Shown piece after piece: positions 26,528 to 36,500 of a stretch of DNA of 64,000 nt. The number at the start of each line of letters is the position of its first letter. The first letter of the stretch is position 1. Origin of the DNA: DATKFM01 sp963851215 (GTDB lineage: Bacteria; Pseudomonadota; Alphaproteobacteria; Dongiales; Dongiaceae); NCBI GenBank assembly GCA_963851215.1, contig CAWKOG010000016.1, positions 558,001 through 622,000 on the forward strand, read 5' to 3'. The notes below the pieces were generated by a model that was not told the origin of the DNA, did not search any database, and saw nothing but the letters and a program-made list of their open reading frames with translations. Position numbers and translations under genes: made by a program.

Positions 26528-26647
26528 GATGATCCCCTTGTTGCCGCGCCGACATTATCGGCAGCCCCGGCAAGCAGCAAGGCCACGGCGATTCCGCTGG
26601 CCTCCCGCCGCCTCGTGCGGCAGGTTGCGCGGCGGAGGACAGGGGTC

Positions 26648-27844
26648 GTGAACAGGAAATCCAGCGACATCATCGGCGGGATAAAGGAATTCCTGCAGCT
26701 TGAGGCCGCCGGCGGCATCGTGCTGCTGGGCGCCGCCATATTGGCGCTGATCGTCAGCAACACGCCGGTCGCGCCGTTCTACAAGATCTTCCTGACAATG
26801 CCGGTGGAGATCCGCATCGGCGCGCTGGAAATCGCCAAGCCGATGCTGCTCTGGATCAATGACGGGCTGATGGCGGTGTTCTTCCTGCTGGTCGGGCTGG
26901 AGATCAAACGCGAGCTGCTGGAAGGCGAGCTCGCGAGCTTCAGCCAGGCGCTGCTGCCGGCCATCGGCGCCGTCGGCGGCATGATCGTGCCGGCGGCGAT
27001 CTATGCGTCGCTCAACTCAGACAGCGGCGATGCGATTCACGGTTGGGCCATCCCGTCAGCGACTGACATTGCCTTCGCGCTCGGCGTGCTGTCGCTGCTG
27101 GGCAACCGCGTGCCCGTGGCGCTCAAGGTATTCCTGCTGGCGGTGGCGATCTTCGACGATCTCGGCGCCATCGTCATCATCGCGCTGTTCTACAGTTCGG
27201 AGCTTTCACTGATTTCATTGGTGCTGTCTGCCATCGTCCTGGCGGCGATGTTCGCCATCAATCGCGCCGGCATCACCAGAATCGCGCCCTATGCGCTGCT
27301 GGGCATCGTGCTTTGGGTCTGCGTGCTGAAATCCGGTGTGCATGCGACGCTGTGCGGCGTCGCCATCGCTCTTGCGATTCCCATCCGCGCGCGCGACGGC
27401 AGCTCACCGCTGCGTGATCTCGAGCACATGCTGCATCCCTGGGTCGCGTTCCTGGTCACGCCGCTGTTTGGATTCGCCAATGCCGGCGTGTCGCTGACAG
27501 GCATTCGCTTCGCGTCGCTGTTCGAGAATATCGCATTCGGCATCGCCGCCGGCCTGTTCATCGGCAAACAAATCGGCGTTCTGCTGTCGGTGTTCATCTG
27601 CGTCAAGCTGCGCCTGGCGCGACTGCCCGAGGGCACCGGCTGGCTGGCGATCTATGGCGCGTCGCTGCTGGCGGGCATCGGCTTCACCATGAGCCTGTTC
27701 ATCGGTACGCTCGCTTGGGACCATACTTACTATTCCGCGCCGCTGCGCATCGGCGTGCTCGGCGGCTCCCTGTTGTCGGGCATCGCCGGCTATATCGTCC
27801 TGCGCTTCGCCACCCGGAAACCCGCGCCAATTCTTAACGCCTGA
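26648..27844 (+). CDS. nhaA: Na+/H+ antiporter NhaA
   Basis: A 398-residue inner-membrane antiporter exporting Na+ in exchange for protons. The ion-binding Asp pair is in LAVAIFDDLGAIVIIALFY, and other signatures are NDGLMAVFFLLVGLEIKREL, PSATDIAFALGVLSLLG and LLAGIGFTMSLFIG. The start is GTG 26648 because a strong GGAGG (26634-26638) lies about 9 bp upstream; the GTG at 26615 has none. Regulation is not evident. Confidence 0.95.
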   Translation: MNRKSSDIIGGIKEFLQLEAAGGIVLLGAAILALIVSNTPVAPFYKIFLTMPVEIRIGALEIAKPMLLWINDGLMAVFFLLVGLEIKRELLEGELASFSQALLPAIGAVGGMIVPAAIYASLNSDSGDAIHGWAIPSATDIAFALGVLSLLGNRVPVALKVFLLAVAIFDDLGAIVIIALFYSSELSLISLVLSAIVLAAMFAINRAGITRIAPYALLGIVLWVCVLKSGVHATLCGVAIALAIPIRARDGSSPLRDLEHMLHPWVAFLVTPLFGFANAGVSLTGIRFASLFENIAFGIAAGLFIGKQIGVLLSVFICVKLRLARLPEGTGWLAIYGASLLAGIGFTMSLFIGTLAWDHTYYSAPLRIGVLGGSLLSGIAGYIVLRFATRKPAPILNA

Positions 27845-27869
27845 GCATTTTGTCGCACCCGCTGTTTGC

Positions 27870-27883
27870 TTGACCTGGATCAA
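27870..27883. promoter_or_regulatory. FNR/Dnr/NnrR-type box upstream of nirK
   Basis: TTGACCTGGATCAA matches the CRP/FNR-superfamily consensus TTGA-N6-TCAA in both half-sites. It lies 87 bp before the nirK start in an otherwise featureless leader, the usual arrangement for nitric-oxide- or oxygen-responsive control of denitrification genes. Which regulator binds cannot be seen from this window. Confidence 0.75.
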
Positions 27884-27970
27884 GCGGCTCGAGGCGCACC
27901 AAACCTACATGTAAGCCACGGGGTCGGGGCATTGGGTCATGCCGCCGGCGCAAGCTGATGGAGGGAAATC

Positions 27971-29161
27971 GTGAGCAACAGACAGGAACTCTCTGAGACT
28001 GCTCAGGGACGACGCGCCTTTTTGCGAACCACAGGATTAATTTCCGCAACGGCACTGGCCGGCACGGTGCTGGCCGGGCCGACAGCGGCGATAACGACCG
28101 CGCGACCGCCGGCCAACGCAGCTTCGCCGGCGGTCCGGACGGCGGCGGTGGATATCAGCGGCCTGCCGCGCGTGCAGCAGACAATGGTGGCGCCCCCGCA
28201 TATGCCCGAGCATGAACAAGTCGCGACGACCGGGCCGAAGATCGTCGAAGTCCTGCTGACCATCGAAGAGAAGAAGATGGTGATCGACGACGAGGGCACG
28301 GAAGTCTGGGCGCTGACCTATAACGGCTCGGTTCCCGGTCCGATGATCGTGGTCCACGAAGGCGACTATGTCGAGATGACGATGCGGAACCTCCGGACCA
28401 ACGCCATGGAGCATAATATCGACTTCCATGCGGCGACCGGTGCCTTGGGTGGCGGAGCGCTGACGAAAGTCCAGCCCGGCGAAGAGGTCGTGCTGCGCTG
28501 GAAGGCGATCAAGCCGGGCGTCTTCGTCTATCACTGCGCGCCTGGCGATGTGATGATCCCTTATCACGTCGTGCATGGCATGAACGGCGCCGTCATGGTG
28601 CTGCCGCGCGACGGGCTCAAAGACGCCGCCGGCCAGCCGATGACCTATGACCGCGCCTATTTCATCGGCGAGCAGGACTATTACATCCCGCGCGATGAGA
28701 ACGGCGAGTTCATCAAATACGAAGCGGCGGGCGAGAACTTCAACGATGCCCTGGACGTGATGCGCAAGCTGACGCCCACTCACGTGGTGTTCAATGGCGC
28801 GAAGGGCGCGCTGACCGGCGACAACGCCCTAAAGGCCAATGTCGGCGAGACCGTGCTGTTCATCCACGCCCAGGCCAACCGCGACACGCGGCCCCATCTG
28901 ATCGGCGGCCACGGAGACTTGGTGTGGGAGGGAGGCTCGTTCAACGACAGGCCGGAAACCAATCTGGAAACCTGGTTCATCCGCGGCGGATCGGCCGGCG
29001 CCATGGTCTACAAGTTCATGCAGCCGGGCGTGTACGCCTATGTGAACCACAATTTGATCGAGGCCGTGATGCTGGGCGCTACCGCCCATGTGGTCGTCGA
29101 GGGCGAATGGGATGACGACCTCATGATGCAGGTGTCCAAGCCGGGCCCGATCAGCAGCTGA
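27971..29161 (+). CDS. nirK: Copper-containing nitrite reductase
   Basis: A 396-residue periplasmic enzyme reducing nitrite to nitric oxide in denitrification. A twin-arginine-like signal (GRRAFLRTTG) precedes two cupredoxin domains. Type 1 copper ligands are His188-Cys189 in VYHCAPGD with the His and Met of PYHVVHGMNG; type 2 ligands include NIDFHAATG and the second-domain HLIGGHGDLVW, with YVNHNLIEA. The catalytic Asp and His are both present. GTG 27971 follows a strong GGAGGGA. An FNR-type box lies upstream and nirV follows after 4 bp. Confidence 0.97.
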   Translation: MSNRQELSETAQGRRAFLRTTGLISATALAGTVLAGPTAAITTARPPANAASPAVRTAAVDISGLPRVQQTMVAPPHMPEHEQVATTGPKIVEVLLTIEEKKMVIDDEGTEVWALTYNGSVPGPMIVVHEGDYVEMTMRNLRTNAMEHNIDFHAATGALGGGALTKVQPGEEVVLRWKAIKPGVFVYHCAPGDVMIPYHVVHGMNGAVMVLPRDGLKDAAGQPMTYDRAYFIGEQDYYIPRDENGEFIKYEAAGENFNDALDVMRKLTPTHVVFNGAKGALTGDNALKANVGETVLFIHAQANRDTRPHLIGGHGDLVWEGGSFNDRPETNLETWFIRGGSAGAMVYKFMQPGVYAYVNHNLIEAVMLGATAHVVVEGEWDDDLMMQVSKPGPISS

Positions 29162-29165
29162 ACCC

Positions 29166-30407
29166 ATGGCCGGGTCCATGGGCATCCTGGCGCGCGGCGC
29201 CCTGGCTGGCTTGCTCAGCCTCGGCGCCCTCGCCGGATGCGACCCGGTAAATTCGCTGCTCGAGAACGATCGGCCGCTATCCATCGCGCAAACGGTGACC
29301 GTTACGGTCGAGGACGGTCACCGGCTGCTGGTCGGCATTTCCGAAATCACCTGGCAGGACTGGAAACGCTGCTATGACTCCGGCGGCTGCAGCTTCCTGC
29401 CGCGGCCGGCGCGCATCGACGGTGGCAAGACGTTTCCGGTTGTCGGCGTCAACCGCCTCGACGTCGATGAGTTCATTGCCTGGGCGAACAAGCGGGGCGC
29501 GCGCCAGTATCGATTGCCGACCGCGGACGAATGGGACGAGATTTCGGCCGAGCTGCCGAAACCGAAGACCGAGAAGCTGTTCACCGATCCCCGGCTTGCC
29601 TGGGCCGCGGACTACGGCCAGATGCCGGCCTTGCCGGCGCGCGTGCAGCCGAGCGGCGATTTCGGCGTGCTGCCAAACGGCCTCAAGGATCTCGGCGGTA
29701 ATGTCTGGGAATGGACCGCGACCTGTGCCGCCGGTGATGCTGGCGACGACCGCTGCCCGGCCTTTGTTGCTCAGGGCCTCCATGAGGCGGTGATTTCCGT
29801 TTTCATCAGGGATCCCGCCACCGGTGGCTGCGCTTCGGGCGTGCCGCCGCCTCATGTGGGCTTTCGCCTGGTTTCGGATATCGAAGATCTCGAGTTCCTG
29901 AAGCAGCTAGAGAACGCCGCCTTCTTCCGTGCGCTTGGCGACGAAGGCATCGAGCGACTCGGCGATCGCCGGATCGAGCGGCGGTTCCTGATACTCCGCC
30001 AGCAGCCGCTTCCACACGCCATTCGCCCGCTGCGCTGTGTCCAGCGCGCCGGCTTCGCGCCAGGTTTCGAAATTGCGCCAGTCCGACAGCATCGGCTGAT
30101 AGAAGGCGTTCTCATAACGCGCCAGGGTATGGGCCTCGCCGAAGAAATGCCCGCCCGGCGGGACCGCGCCGATGGCGTCCAGCGCCAGCGAGTCCTCGTC
30201 GACCACCAGTGGCTGCAGGAACTCCGCCATCATCTGCAGAATCTCCGCATCGACGATCAACTTTTCGAACGAGGCCACCAGCCCGCCCTCCATCCAGCCT
30301 GCGCCATGCTTCAGCAGATTGGCGCCGCCCATCACCGCGCCCCAGACCGACATCTCCGACTCGTAGGCGGCTTGCGCATCCACCGCGTTCGCCGCGCAGG
30401 CATTTGA
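29166..30407 (+). CDS. nirV: NirV-like formylglycine-generating-enzyme-family lipoprotein, 3' end aberrant
   Basis: A SUMF1/FGE-domain protein commonly paired with nirK, of unresolved role. A lipoprotein signal ends at LAGC. The domain shows EITWQDWKRCYDSGGC, RQYRLPTADEWDE, GGNVWEWTATC and the closing PHVGFRLVSD at about 29880. The frame then fails to stop and runs some 500 bp antisense through the mttB-like gene, coding low-complexity Arg/His-rich sequence. A TGA at 29899-29901 lies one frame away, and 29166-29901 is one base over whole codons. The true end is thus probably near 29901, with one surplus base nearby. Confidence 0.7.
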   Translation: MAGSMGILARGALAGLLSLGALAGCDPVNSLLENDRPLSIAQTVTVTVEDGHRLLVGISEITWQDWKRCYDSGGCSFLPRPARIDGGKTFPVVGVNRLDVDEFIAWANKRGARQYRLPTADEWDEISAELPKPKTEKLFTDPRLAWAADYGQMPALPARVQPSGDFGVLPNGLKDLGGNVWEWTATCAAGDAGDDRCPAFVAQGLHEAVISVFIRDPATGGCASGVPPPHVGFRLVSDIEDLEFLKQLENAAFFRALGDEGIERLGDRRIERRFLILRQQPLPHAIRPLRCVQRAGFAPGFEIAPVRQHRLIEGVLITRQGMGLAEEMPARRDRADGVQRQRVLVDHQWLQELRHHLQNLRIDDQLFERGHQPALHPACAMLQQIGAAHHRAPDRHLRLVGGLRIHRVRRAGI

Positions 30408-31439
30408 CGAACGGTAGGGCAGCTTGTAGCGCCGCGCGAGCTGGCCGCCGGCCATCGCCGCGCGCGTATATTCCGGCGTGCCGAAGGCCGGCGCGCCGGA
30501 TTTCATGTCGACGTTGGAGGTGTAGCCGCCATAGATCACCGGCGCGCCAGGACTAACGAGTTGCGTGAAAGCGATGACGCCCAGCGCCTCGGCATTCTGC
30601 AAGGCCAGCGCGCCGGCCAGGGTTGCCGGCGCCATCGCCCCCGACAGCGTGAAGGGCGTAACAATAACCGCCTGCCCCGCCTCCGCCATGGCCGTCAGCC
30701 CATCCAGCATCGGCCCGTCGACGCGGCGCGGCGAGTTCGTGTTCACGACAGTCAGCAGGCCGGGCTTCTGCCGCAGCTCCTCGCGGGAGATGCCCCGCGC
30801 CAGGCAGTTCATCTCGATGCCATCCTCGATCCGCGTGGCGCCGATCGCCGAGGGCGACCAGATACGGTCCGTCAGTTTGATGACGGCGCTGTAGGCATCC
30901 AGATGCCGTGTCGGCGGCGGCAGGTCCGCCGGCTCCACCGGATAGCCCGCGGCGAGATGGATGATGTTCAGGCTCTGCATCAATCGCAAAAAATTGCAGT
31001 AGTCGGCGAAGGTGCCGGGGCGCCGGCCCCCATCCAGATCGGAACAGTTGGGCGCGCTGGAGACAGCGCAGTACGCCAGATGATCGCCGCCGATGGTGAC
31101 GTTGTGCTCGGGATTGCGGGCATGCAGCGTGAAACTTGACGGCGCGCTCGCCAGGCACTGCTCGATCAGGCCGCGATCGAAGCGCACGCGGCCGGTGGAT
31201 CGGTCCACATCGGCGCCGGCCTTGGCGAGAATGTCCAGCGCGCGCGGGCTGAGAAATTCCAGCCCCTGGGTCTCGAGCACGCGCATCGACGTATCGTGGA
31301 TGCGCTCGAGACCTTCGGCGTCGATCACCTCGACCGGGCTGTAGAGGTTGCGCAGAGTGCGCCAGGGCGGTTGCTTGAATTCCGCCCGACGTCCGGCGGC
31401 CGCGCCGCCTTGCGCCGTGGGCGCCGGCCTCGGCCGCAT
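29907..31439 (-). CDS. Trimethylamine methyltransferase MttB-family protein without pyrrolysine
   Basis: A member of the MttB superfamily, which moves a methyl group from quaternary or tertiary amines to a corrinoid protein. Recognisable are LSPRALDILAKAGADVD, the nearly absolute IGGDHLAYCAVSSAPNCSDL, and GEAHTLARYENAFYQPMLSDW near the end. The frame contains no internal amber codon, so it is a non-pyrrolysine homologue like MtgB, which demethylates glycine betaine, carnitine or related compounds. ATG 31439 avoids overlap with the upstream gene. A corrinoid protein gene lies 20 kb away at 51505; no methyltransferase activating protein is nearby. Confidence 0.88.
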   Translation of the reverse strand: MRPRPAPTAQGGAAAGRRAEFKQPPWRTLRNLYSPVEVIDAEGLERIHDTSMRVLETQGLEFLSPRALDILAKAGADVDRSTGRVRFDRGLIEQCLASAPSSFTLHARNPEHNVTIGGDHLAYCAVSSAPNCSDLDGGRRPGTFADYCNFLRLMQSLNIIHLAAGYPVEPADLPPPTRHLDAYSAVIKLTDRIWSPSAIGATRIEDGIEMNCLARGISREELRQKPGLLTVVNTNSPRRVDGPMLDGLTAMAEAGQAVIVTPFTLSGAMAPATLAGALALQNAEALGVIAFTQLVSPGAPVIYGGYTSNVDMKSGAPAFGTPEYTRAAMAGGQLARRYKLPYRSSNACAANAVDAQAAYESEMSVWGAVMGGANLLKHGAGWMEGGLVASFEKLIVDAEILQMMAEFLQPLVVDEDSLALDAIGAVPPGGHFFGEAHTLARYENAFYQPMLSDWRNFETWREAGALDTAQRANGVWKRLLAEYQEPPLDPAIAESLDAFVAKRTEEGGVL

Positions 31440-31489
31440 GCGGAGATTGCAATTCAGCCATGCACTTCTTTTGTTTCCCTGGGGCAGCA

Positions 31490-31876
31490 TCAGTTGACAG
31501 ACCACCTGTCGATCACCCAAAGCCACGTTCCATCGTCTTGGCGCCGCGCAACCTCAGAGGTTATGTCACCATCAAGGCTGCGCGTCGAGGTGAGGGCCAG
31601 ATCACCGCAAATAAGTGCAGGGCGCTGCTCCCCCAGCCTGAACCTTCGTCCTTCCGGTCCCAACCCAGTAACTTGGAGTTTGGTGAAAAACTTATGAATA
31701 GCTTCCTTGCCTCGCACTAGCCGTCCGTCGTTGAGCCCGTCGTTGAGCTCAATCACCGCGTCCGGCTCAAACAAGTCGGTCATGCCACTGACGTCACCTG
31801 CGTTCTCTCTAACTACCAACTGCCGCTCCAATTCCTGGGGATCGTAGATCGGTTCTCTTCTGGTTAGATCACTCAT
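31490..31876 (-). CDS. SnoaL-like / nuclear transport factor 2-like protein
   Basis: A 128-residue protein with the NTF2-like cone fold pattern: an N-terminal helix (DPQELERQLVVRENAGD), LFEPDAVIELNDG, a central KEAIHKFFTKL and a C-terminal strand pair ending WVIDRWSVN. Proteins of this type include small isomerases, hydrolases and ligand-binding proteins. It is 51 bp upstream of the mttB-like gene on the same strand and could be co-transcribed. No catalytic function can be assigned. Confidence 0.7.
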   Translation of the reverse strand: MSDLTRREPIYDPQELERQLVVRENAGDVSGMTDLFEPDAVIELNDGLNDGRLVRGKEAIHKFFTKLQVTGLGPEGRRFRLGEQRPALICGDLALTSTRSLDGDITSEVARRQDDGTWLWVIDRWSVN

Positions 31877-32136
31877 AGTGACACTCTGCCAAATGTTGTG
31901 GACTTAACGGAGTTTATCGTCTTCAAGACTCCGACGTCAGACAGGAGATGGCAACCCCACTTTCCAAAAAGTACAACCAATTTACTCGACGGAGGTGGGA
32001 CTGTTTGTGGGCGCCAACGCAAAGGCCCCCATCGACTCTTTCCGTGCAGGCCAGCGCAACCGGAACCGCCGACCCCTAAGGACTTAGCCTGGGCGAACCG
32101 GCGGCGCCGTGCTATTCACGGTGCGCCGCGCCCATC

Positions 32137-33366
32137 ATGGTTTCAGCTCCCCTCAGATCCGCCAGAACGACCAAAGGCTCACCGGGCCTGAATTGGTCTC
32201 TCACCACGCCGGGCGCCGTGGTGTTTGCCGTGATGTTCACGCTGGAATTGCTGGCGCGGGCAACTTTGGCGACCATCACACCGCTGCAGGCTTACGAACT
32301 GCTGGGCGACAAGGGCACGGTCAACCTTCTGTACACAGGTGTCTACGCCACCACGCTCTGCGTCAGCTTCGCCATTCCCGACTTGATCCGCCGCTTCCGC
32401 CGCCGCTGGGTCTACTCCCTGGGCGTGGTCATGACGATCGCGGCGGCGATGCTGCTGGCGGCGGGCAATCTCTCCGGTCAGGTCGGCGGCATGCTGGCCG
32501 TCGCCCTGGCAGGGTCGCTGACCAGCGTCACCCTGCAGCTCTACATGATGGACCATATCCAGCGCCGGGATTTCGTCCTGGCCGAACCGCTGCGGCTGGT
32601 ATTCAGCGCCGCCGCCTGGGGCGCCGGGCCGTTCCTGGGGGTCTGGCTCAATCAGCGCTTCGGCGCCGGCACCGGCCAGGCCTTGAGCGCCATCGCCGCG
32701 GCACTGCTGCTGGGCTATTTCTGGTATCTGCGCATGACCGAAAATCCCGCCGTCGCCGCGGCGACGCGGCCGCCGCCGCGGCCCATCGCCAGCATCCGGC
32801 GGTTCCTGGCGCAGCCGCGGCTGCGGCTCGGCTGGTTCATCGCTTTCGGCCGGTCCTCCTGGTGGTCGATGTTCTTCGTCATGCCGCCGCTCTATCTGAC
32901 CGACGCGCTCGGCACCGACCGCGGCCATTTCTGGGGCGGCGTCCTGGTGTCAGCCGGCAACATCCTGCTGCTGACCACGCCCTTCATCGGCCGCGTCGCC
33001 TCGCGGCATGGGATCCGGCGGCCGATCATTGCCGCCTATGCCGGGCTGAGCGTCTTCTCGATCCTGGCTGCAACGGTGCTGCATTGGCCGCTGGCGGTCG
33101 GACTCTGCTTGCTGGGCGGCGCCTTCTGCTGCGTCATCCTGGACGCCCTGGGAAACATTCCCTTCATCCGCGCGGTCCGGCCGCTGGAACGGCCGCAGAT
33201 GGCAACGGTGTTCCGCAGCTATGCCGACCTGTCGAGCCTGATGCCCGCCGCTGTCTTCTCCCTACTGCTACTGATCTTCGACAGTATCGGCGCCGTGTTC
33301 GTCGCCAGCGGCCTGTTCGCCCTGGCGGTCGGCTGGATCGCCCGCCACCTGCCGCGGAGCATGTAA
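32137..33366 (+). CDS. MFS transporter
   Basis: A 409-residue major facilitator with about 12 hydrophobic segments, beginning NWSLTTPGAVVFAVMFTLELLARATLATITP and including a mid-protein cytoplasmic loop (TENPAVAAATRPPPRP). The second-half motif GRVASRHGIRRPIIA is motif-A like. It is divergent from the SnoaL-like gene, with 260 bp between them in which I see no clear promoter element. Substrate unknown; proximity to nirK and mttB-like genes gives no firm clue. Confidence 0.8.
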   Translation: MVSAPLRSARTTKGSPGLNWSLTTPGAVVFAVMFTLELLARATLATITPLQAYELLGDKGTVNLLYTGVYATTLCVSFAIPDLIRRFRRRWVYSLGVVMTIAAAMLLAAGNLSGQVGGMLAVALAGSLTSVTLQLYMMDHIQRRDFVLAEPLRLVFSAAAWGAGPFLGVWLNQRFGAGTGQALSAIAAALLLGYFWYLRMTENPAVAAATRPPPRPIASIRRFLAQPRLRLGWFIAFGRSSWWSMFFVMPPLYLTDALGTDRGHFWGGVLVSAGNILLLTTPFIGRVASRHGIRRPIIAAYAGLSVFSILAATVLHWPLAVGLCLLGGAFCCVILDALGNIPFIRAVRPLERPQMATVFRSYADLSSLMPAAVFSLLLLIFDSIGAVFVASGLFALAVGWIARHLPRSM

Positions 33367-33404
33367 GCACGGGGATATTTCCGGTCCCCGGCAATTGCGG
33401 CGAA

Positions 33405-33424
33405 TGCAGAGAGAATTCTCTGCA
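33405..33424. terminator. Short palindrome after the MFS gene
   Basis: TGCAGAGA and TCTCTGCA form an 8-bp perfect stem with a 4-base loop, 38 bp after the MFS stop. No T-run follows, so it may be an operator or a weak hairpin instead of an intrinsic terminator. Confidence 0.35.
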
Positions 33425-33557
33425 AGTCTAACGAAATATTTCGTCACAAGGACTTGTAGGATTCCGGCTGAAATCTTTTCCAGCGCGATTAAGCGTTTCT
33501 TAGCGTAGTTGATGAAAACTCATTAACACTTTTTCAGCCACGTGGGAGCGTGCATCC

Positions 33558-36500
33558 TTGAGCAAGACGATCGGCGCTTCGATCAACGCCGCGGCGTTCT
33601 CGTCGCCCACGCGCGTGCGCCGCACGCTGCTGGGATTCGGCCTGTTGCTCGCTGCGCTGATCGGCTGTCTGATCTCTTACGGACTCTGGTATGGGCGCGA
33701 CGGCGCGCTGCTCGCCGCGGGCAAGCAGACCAACAGCCTGGCGCGAATGCTGGAGCAGCATTCCAGCCAGTCCATCGCCGTCGTCGACCGCACGCTGCAG
33801 GCCGCCAACCGCCTGCGCGATTTCGATCAGCGCTTTATGCAAAGATTCGATCCCTCGGTCACCGCCGCGCTGCAGGAACTGATGGAGGACGCCAACCAGC
33901 TGCGCGCCATCAGCCTGGTTTCGGCCGATGGCCGCATTCTGCAGGATTCCCGCGGCGCCGAAGCGGCTGGATTGCCGCCGATCCTGCTGCCGGAGCCGCA
34001 AACGGGCGGCGCCAGCGTGTTGTTCGGCCTGCCGGCGCGCGACCCCGCCGACGGCAAGTGGGTTTTCACCGTCAGCCGCCTGCTGCGCGGCGCCGACGGC
34101 CGGGTGACCGGCGCCGCCGTGGCGCAGGTCGATGCCGACTACTTCGCCTCGCTGTACCGCAATGCCAATCTCGGCGCCAATGGCTTTGTCGCCCTCTTGC
34201 GCAGCGACGGCGCCACGCTGGCGCGTGCGCCCGCCAGCAGTTCGGAAGCCTATAGCACCGCCGATGTCGAAGCCTGGCTGCCGGTGATCCAGAGCGGGCG
34301 TGAAGGCGAAGGCCTGATTCTCCTGCCGACGGACGGTATCGAGCGCGTGGTCAGCCACCGCGCCATCGGCCGCTGGCCGCTGGTCATCGCCGTCGGCGTC
34401 GGCAGCGGCGATGCACTGTCTTCCTGGTGGGACGATGTTCAGCGCGACTCCGCCATGGCTCTGTCGCTGATCGCCATCATCCTGGTGGTGCTCTGGTACA
34501 TCGCCCATCAGATCGCCGTCCGTGAGACCGACCGCGTCGCCCTGGCCGCCAGCGACGCCAAGTTCCGCACCCTGCTCGCCAACATGCCCGGCGCTTGTTA
34601 CCGCTGCAGCACCGGCAGCGGGCAGGCGATGGAATTCATCAGCGACGCGATCGCCGAGATCTCCGGCTATGCCGCCAGCGATTTCATCCACAACCAGGTC
34701 CGCAGCTTCGTCAGCATCATCCACCCCGACGATTTCTCCGTCGCCGACATGGCGCTGCAGCGGGCGCTGGCCGCCGGCCAGCCTTTCACCCGGGAATACC
34801 GCATCATGCACCGCGACGGCAGCGTCCGCTGGGTGCATGAGAAGGGCCAGCCGATCTTCGACGAGAACAACCAGATCGCCTTCATCGACGGCACGGTGTT
34901 CGACGTCACCGCGCGCCACCGCACCGAGCAGGAGCTGCGCCAGGCGAAGGAAGCAGCCGAGGCCGCCAACATCGCCAAGTCCGACTTCCTGGCGATGATG
35001 AGCCACGAGATCCGCACACCCATGAACGGCGTGCTCGGCATGACCGGATTGCTGCTGGACACCAATCTCGACGACGAGCAGCGGCGTTATGGCAAGACCG
35101 TGCAGCAATGCGCCGAGGCGCTGCTGACGCTGATCAACGACATCCTCGATTATTCCAAGTTCGAGGCCGGCAAGCTCACGCTGGAGAACATCGACTACAA
35201 CCTGGCCGACCTGATCGAAGGCGTCGGCCAGCTCCATGGACCCAAAGCCCACGCCAAGGGTATCGATCTCGCCGTCTTCATCGAGCCGGAGGTGCCGGAA
35301 TGGGTCTGCGGCGATCCCGGCCGCCTGCGCCAGGTCCTGCTCAACCTCGTGGGCAATGCCATCAAATTCACGGAAATCGGCGGCGTGGCGGTGGAGGCCA
35401 GCGTCATCGGCCGGCGCGAGGACGGCTCCCTGACGCTGCGCTTCGAGATCACGGATTCCGGCATCGGCATCGCGCCCGACGCGGTACCGAGGCTGTTCCG
35501 CAAATTCACCCAGGCCGATTCCTCGACCACGCGGAAGTTCGGCGGCTCCGGCCTTGGCCTCGCCATCTCCAAGCAGCTGATCAACGCCATGGGCGGCGAT
35601 ATCGGCGTCGACAGCACGCCGGGCAAGGGCAGCCGTTTCTGGTTCACCGTCAAGCTGTCGCAGGGCCAGGAGCATCCGATGCGCCAGGCCGCCACGGTGG
35701 CGGCGCTGAAGGGTTTCCGCGCTCTGGTGGTCGATGACAACGAGGTCAACCGCCTGATCTTCAGGAAGCAGCTGGGCGTCTGGGGCATGACCGTGCAGTC
35801 GGTCGCCAACGGCCAGGAGGCATTCGCCGCGCTGGACGAGGCGCTGGCGCGCGGTGCGCCTTTCCACATTGCGCTGATCGACCAGATGATGCCGGAGATG
35901 GACGGCGTAGAGCTGGGCCGCCGGCTGCGGGACGAGACGCGCTTCTCCGCCACCAAGCTGATCCTCGCCACCTCGCTGGGCGTGCGCGGCCTCCTGGCGC
36001 GCGCCGAGACTTCGGGCTTCGCCATCGCCGTCAGCAAGCCGGTGGCGCAGAGCCGCCTCTATGAATGCGTGACCCAGCTTTGCGGCGTCGATGCGCCGGC
36101 GCTGCCGGTCGCCGACCGGCCGGCCGAGGCCGATCCCAACGCCATCGTGCCGACCCTGTCGCGCACGCTGCGGGTGCTGGTGGTCGACGACAACCAAGTC
36201 AACCAGATGCTGGCGACGCTGCTGCTGGGCAAGGCCGGCCACCGCGTCGATGTGGTCGGCAACGGCTATGAGGCCCTGGAAGCCGTCAGCAGCCGTCCCT
36301 ATGACGCCATCCTCATGGATATCCAGATGCCGGAGATGGACGGCATCGAGGCGACCCGGCGCATCCGCGGCATGTCCGGCCCGGTGGCGCGCCTGCCGAT
36401 CATCGCCATGACCGCCAATGCCATGAAGGGCGACCGCGAGCGGCTGCTCTCCGTCGGCATGAACGACTATGTCGCCAAGCCGATCGAGAAGGCGCAGCTA

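Noticed and set aside
29907..31439. A pyrrolysine-containing MttB
   Set aside because: There is no in-frame amber codon within the conserved region; the only TAG is the terminal stop at the normal family end.
31898..32191. A 97-codon frame between the SnoaL-like and MFS genes
   Set aside because: No ribosome-binding site, no recognisable features, Pro/Arg-rich composition, and overlap with the MFS start.
33534..36242. A 902-codon minus-strand frame opposite the histidine kinase
   Set aside because: The plus-strand kinase has clear domains throughout; the antisense frame is composition-driven and has no recognisable domain.
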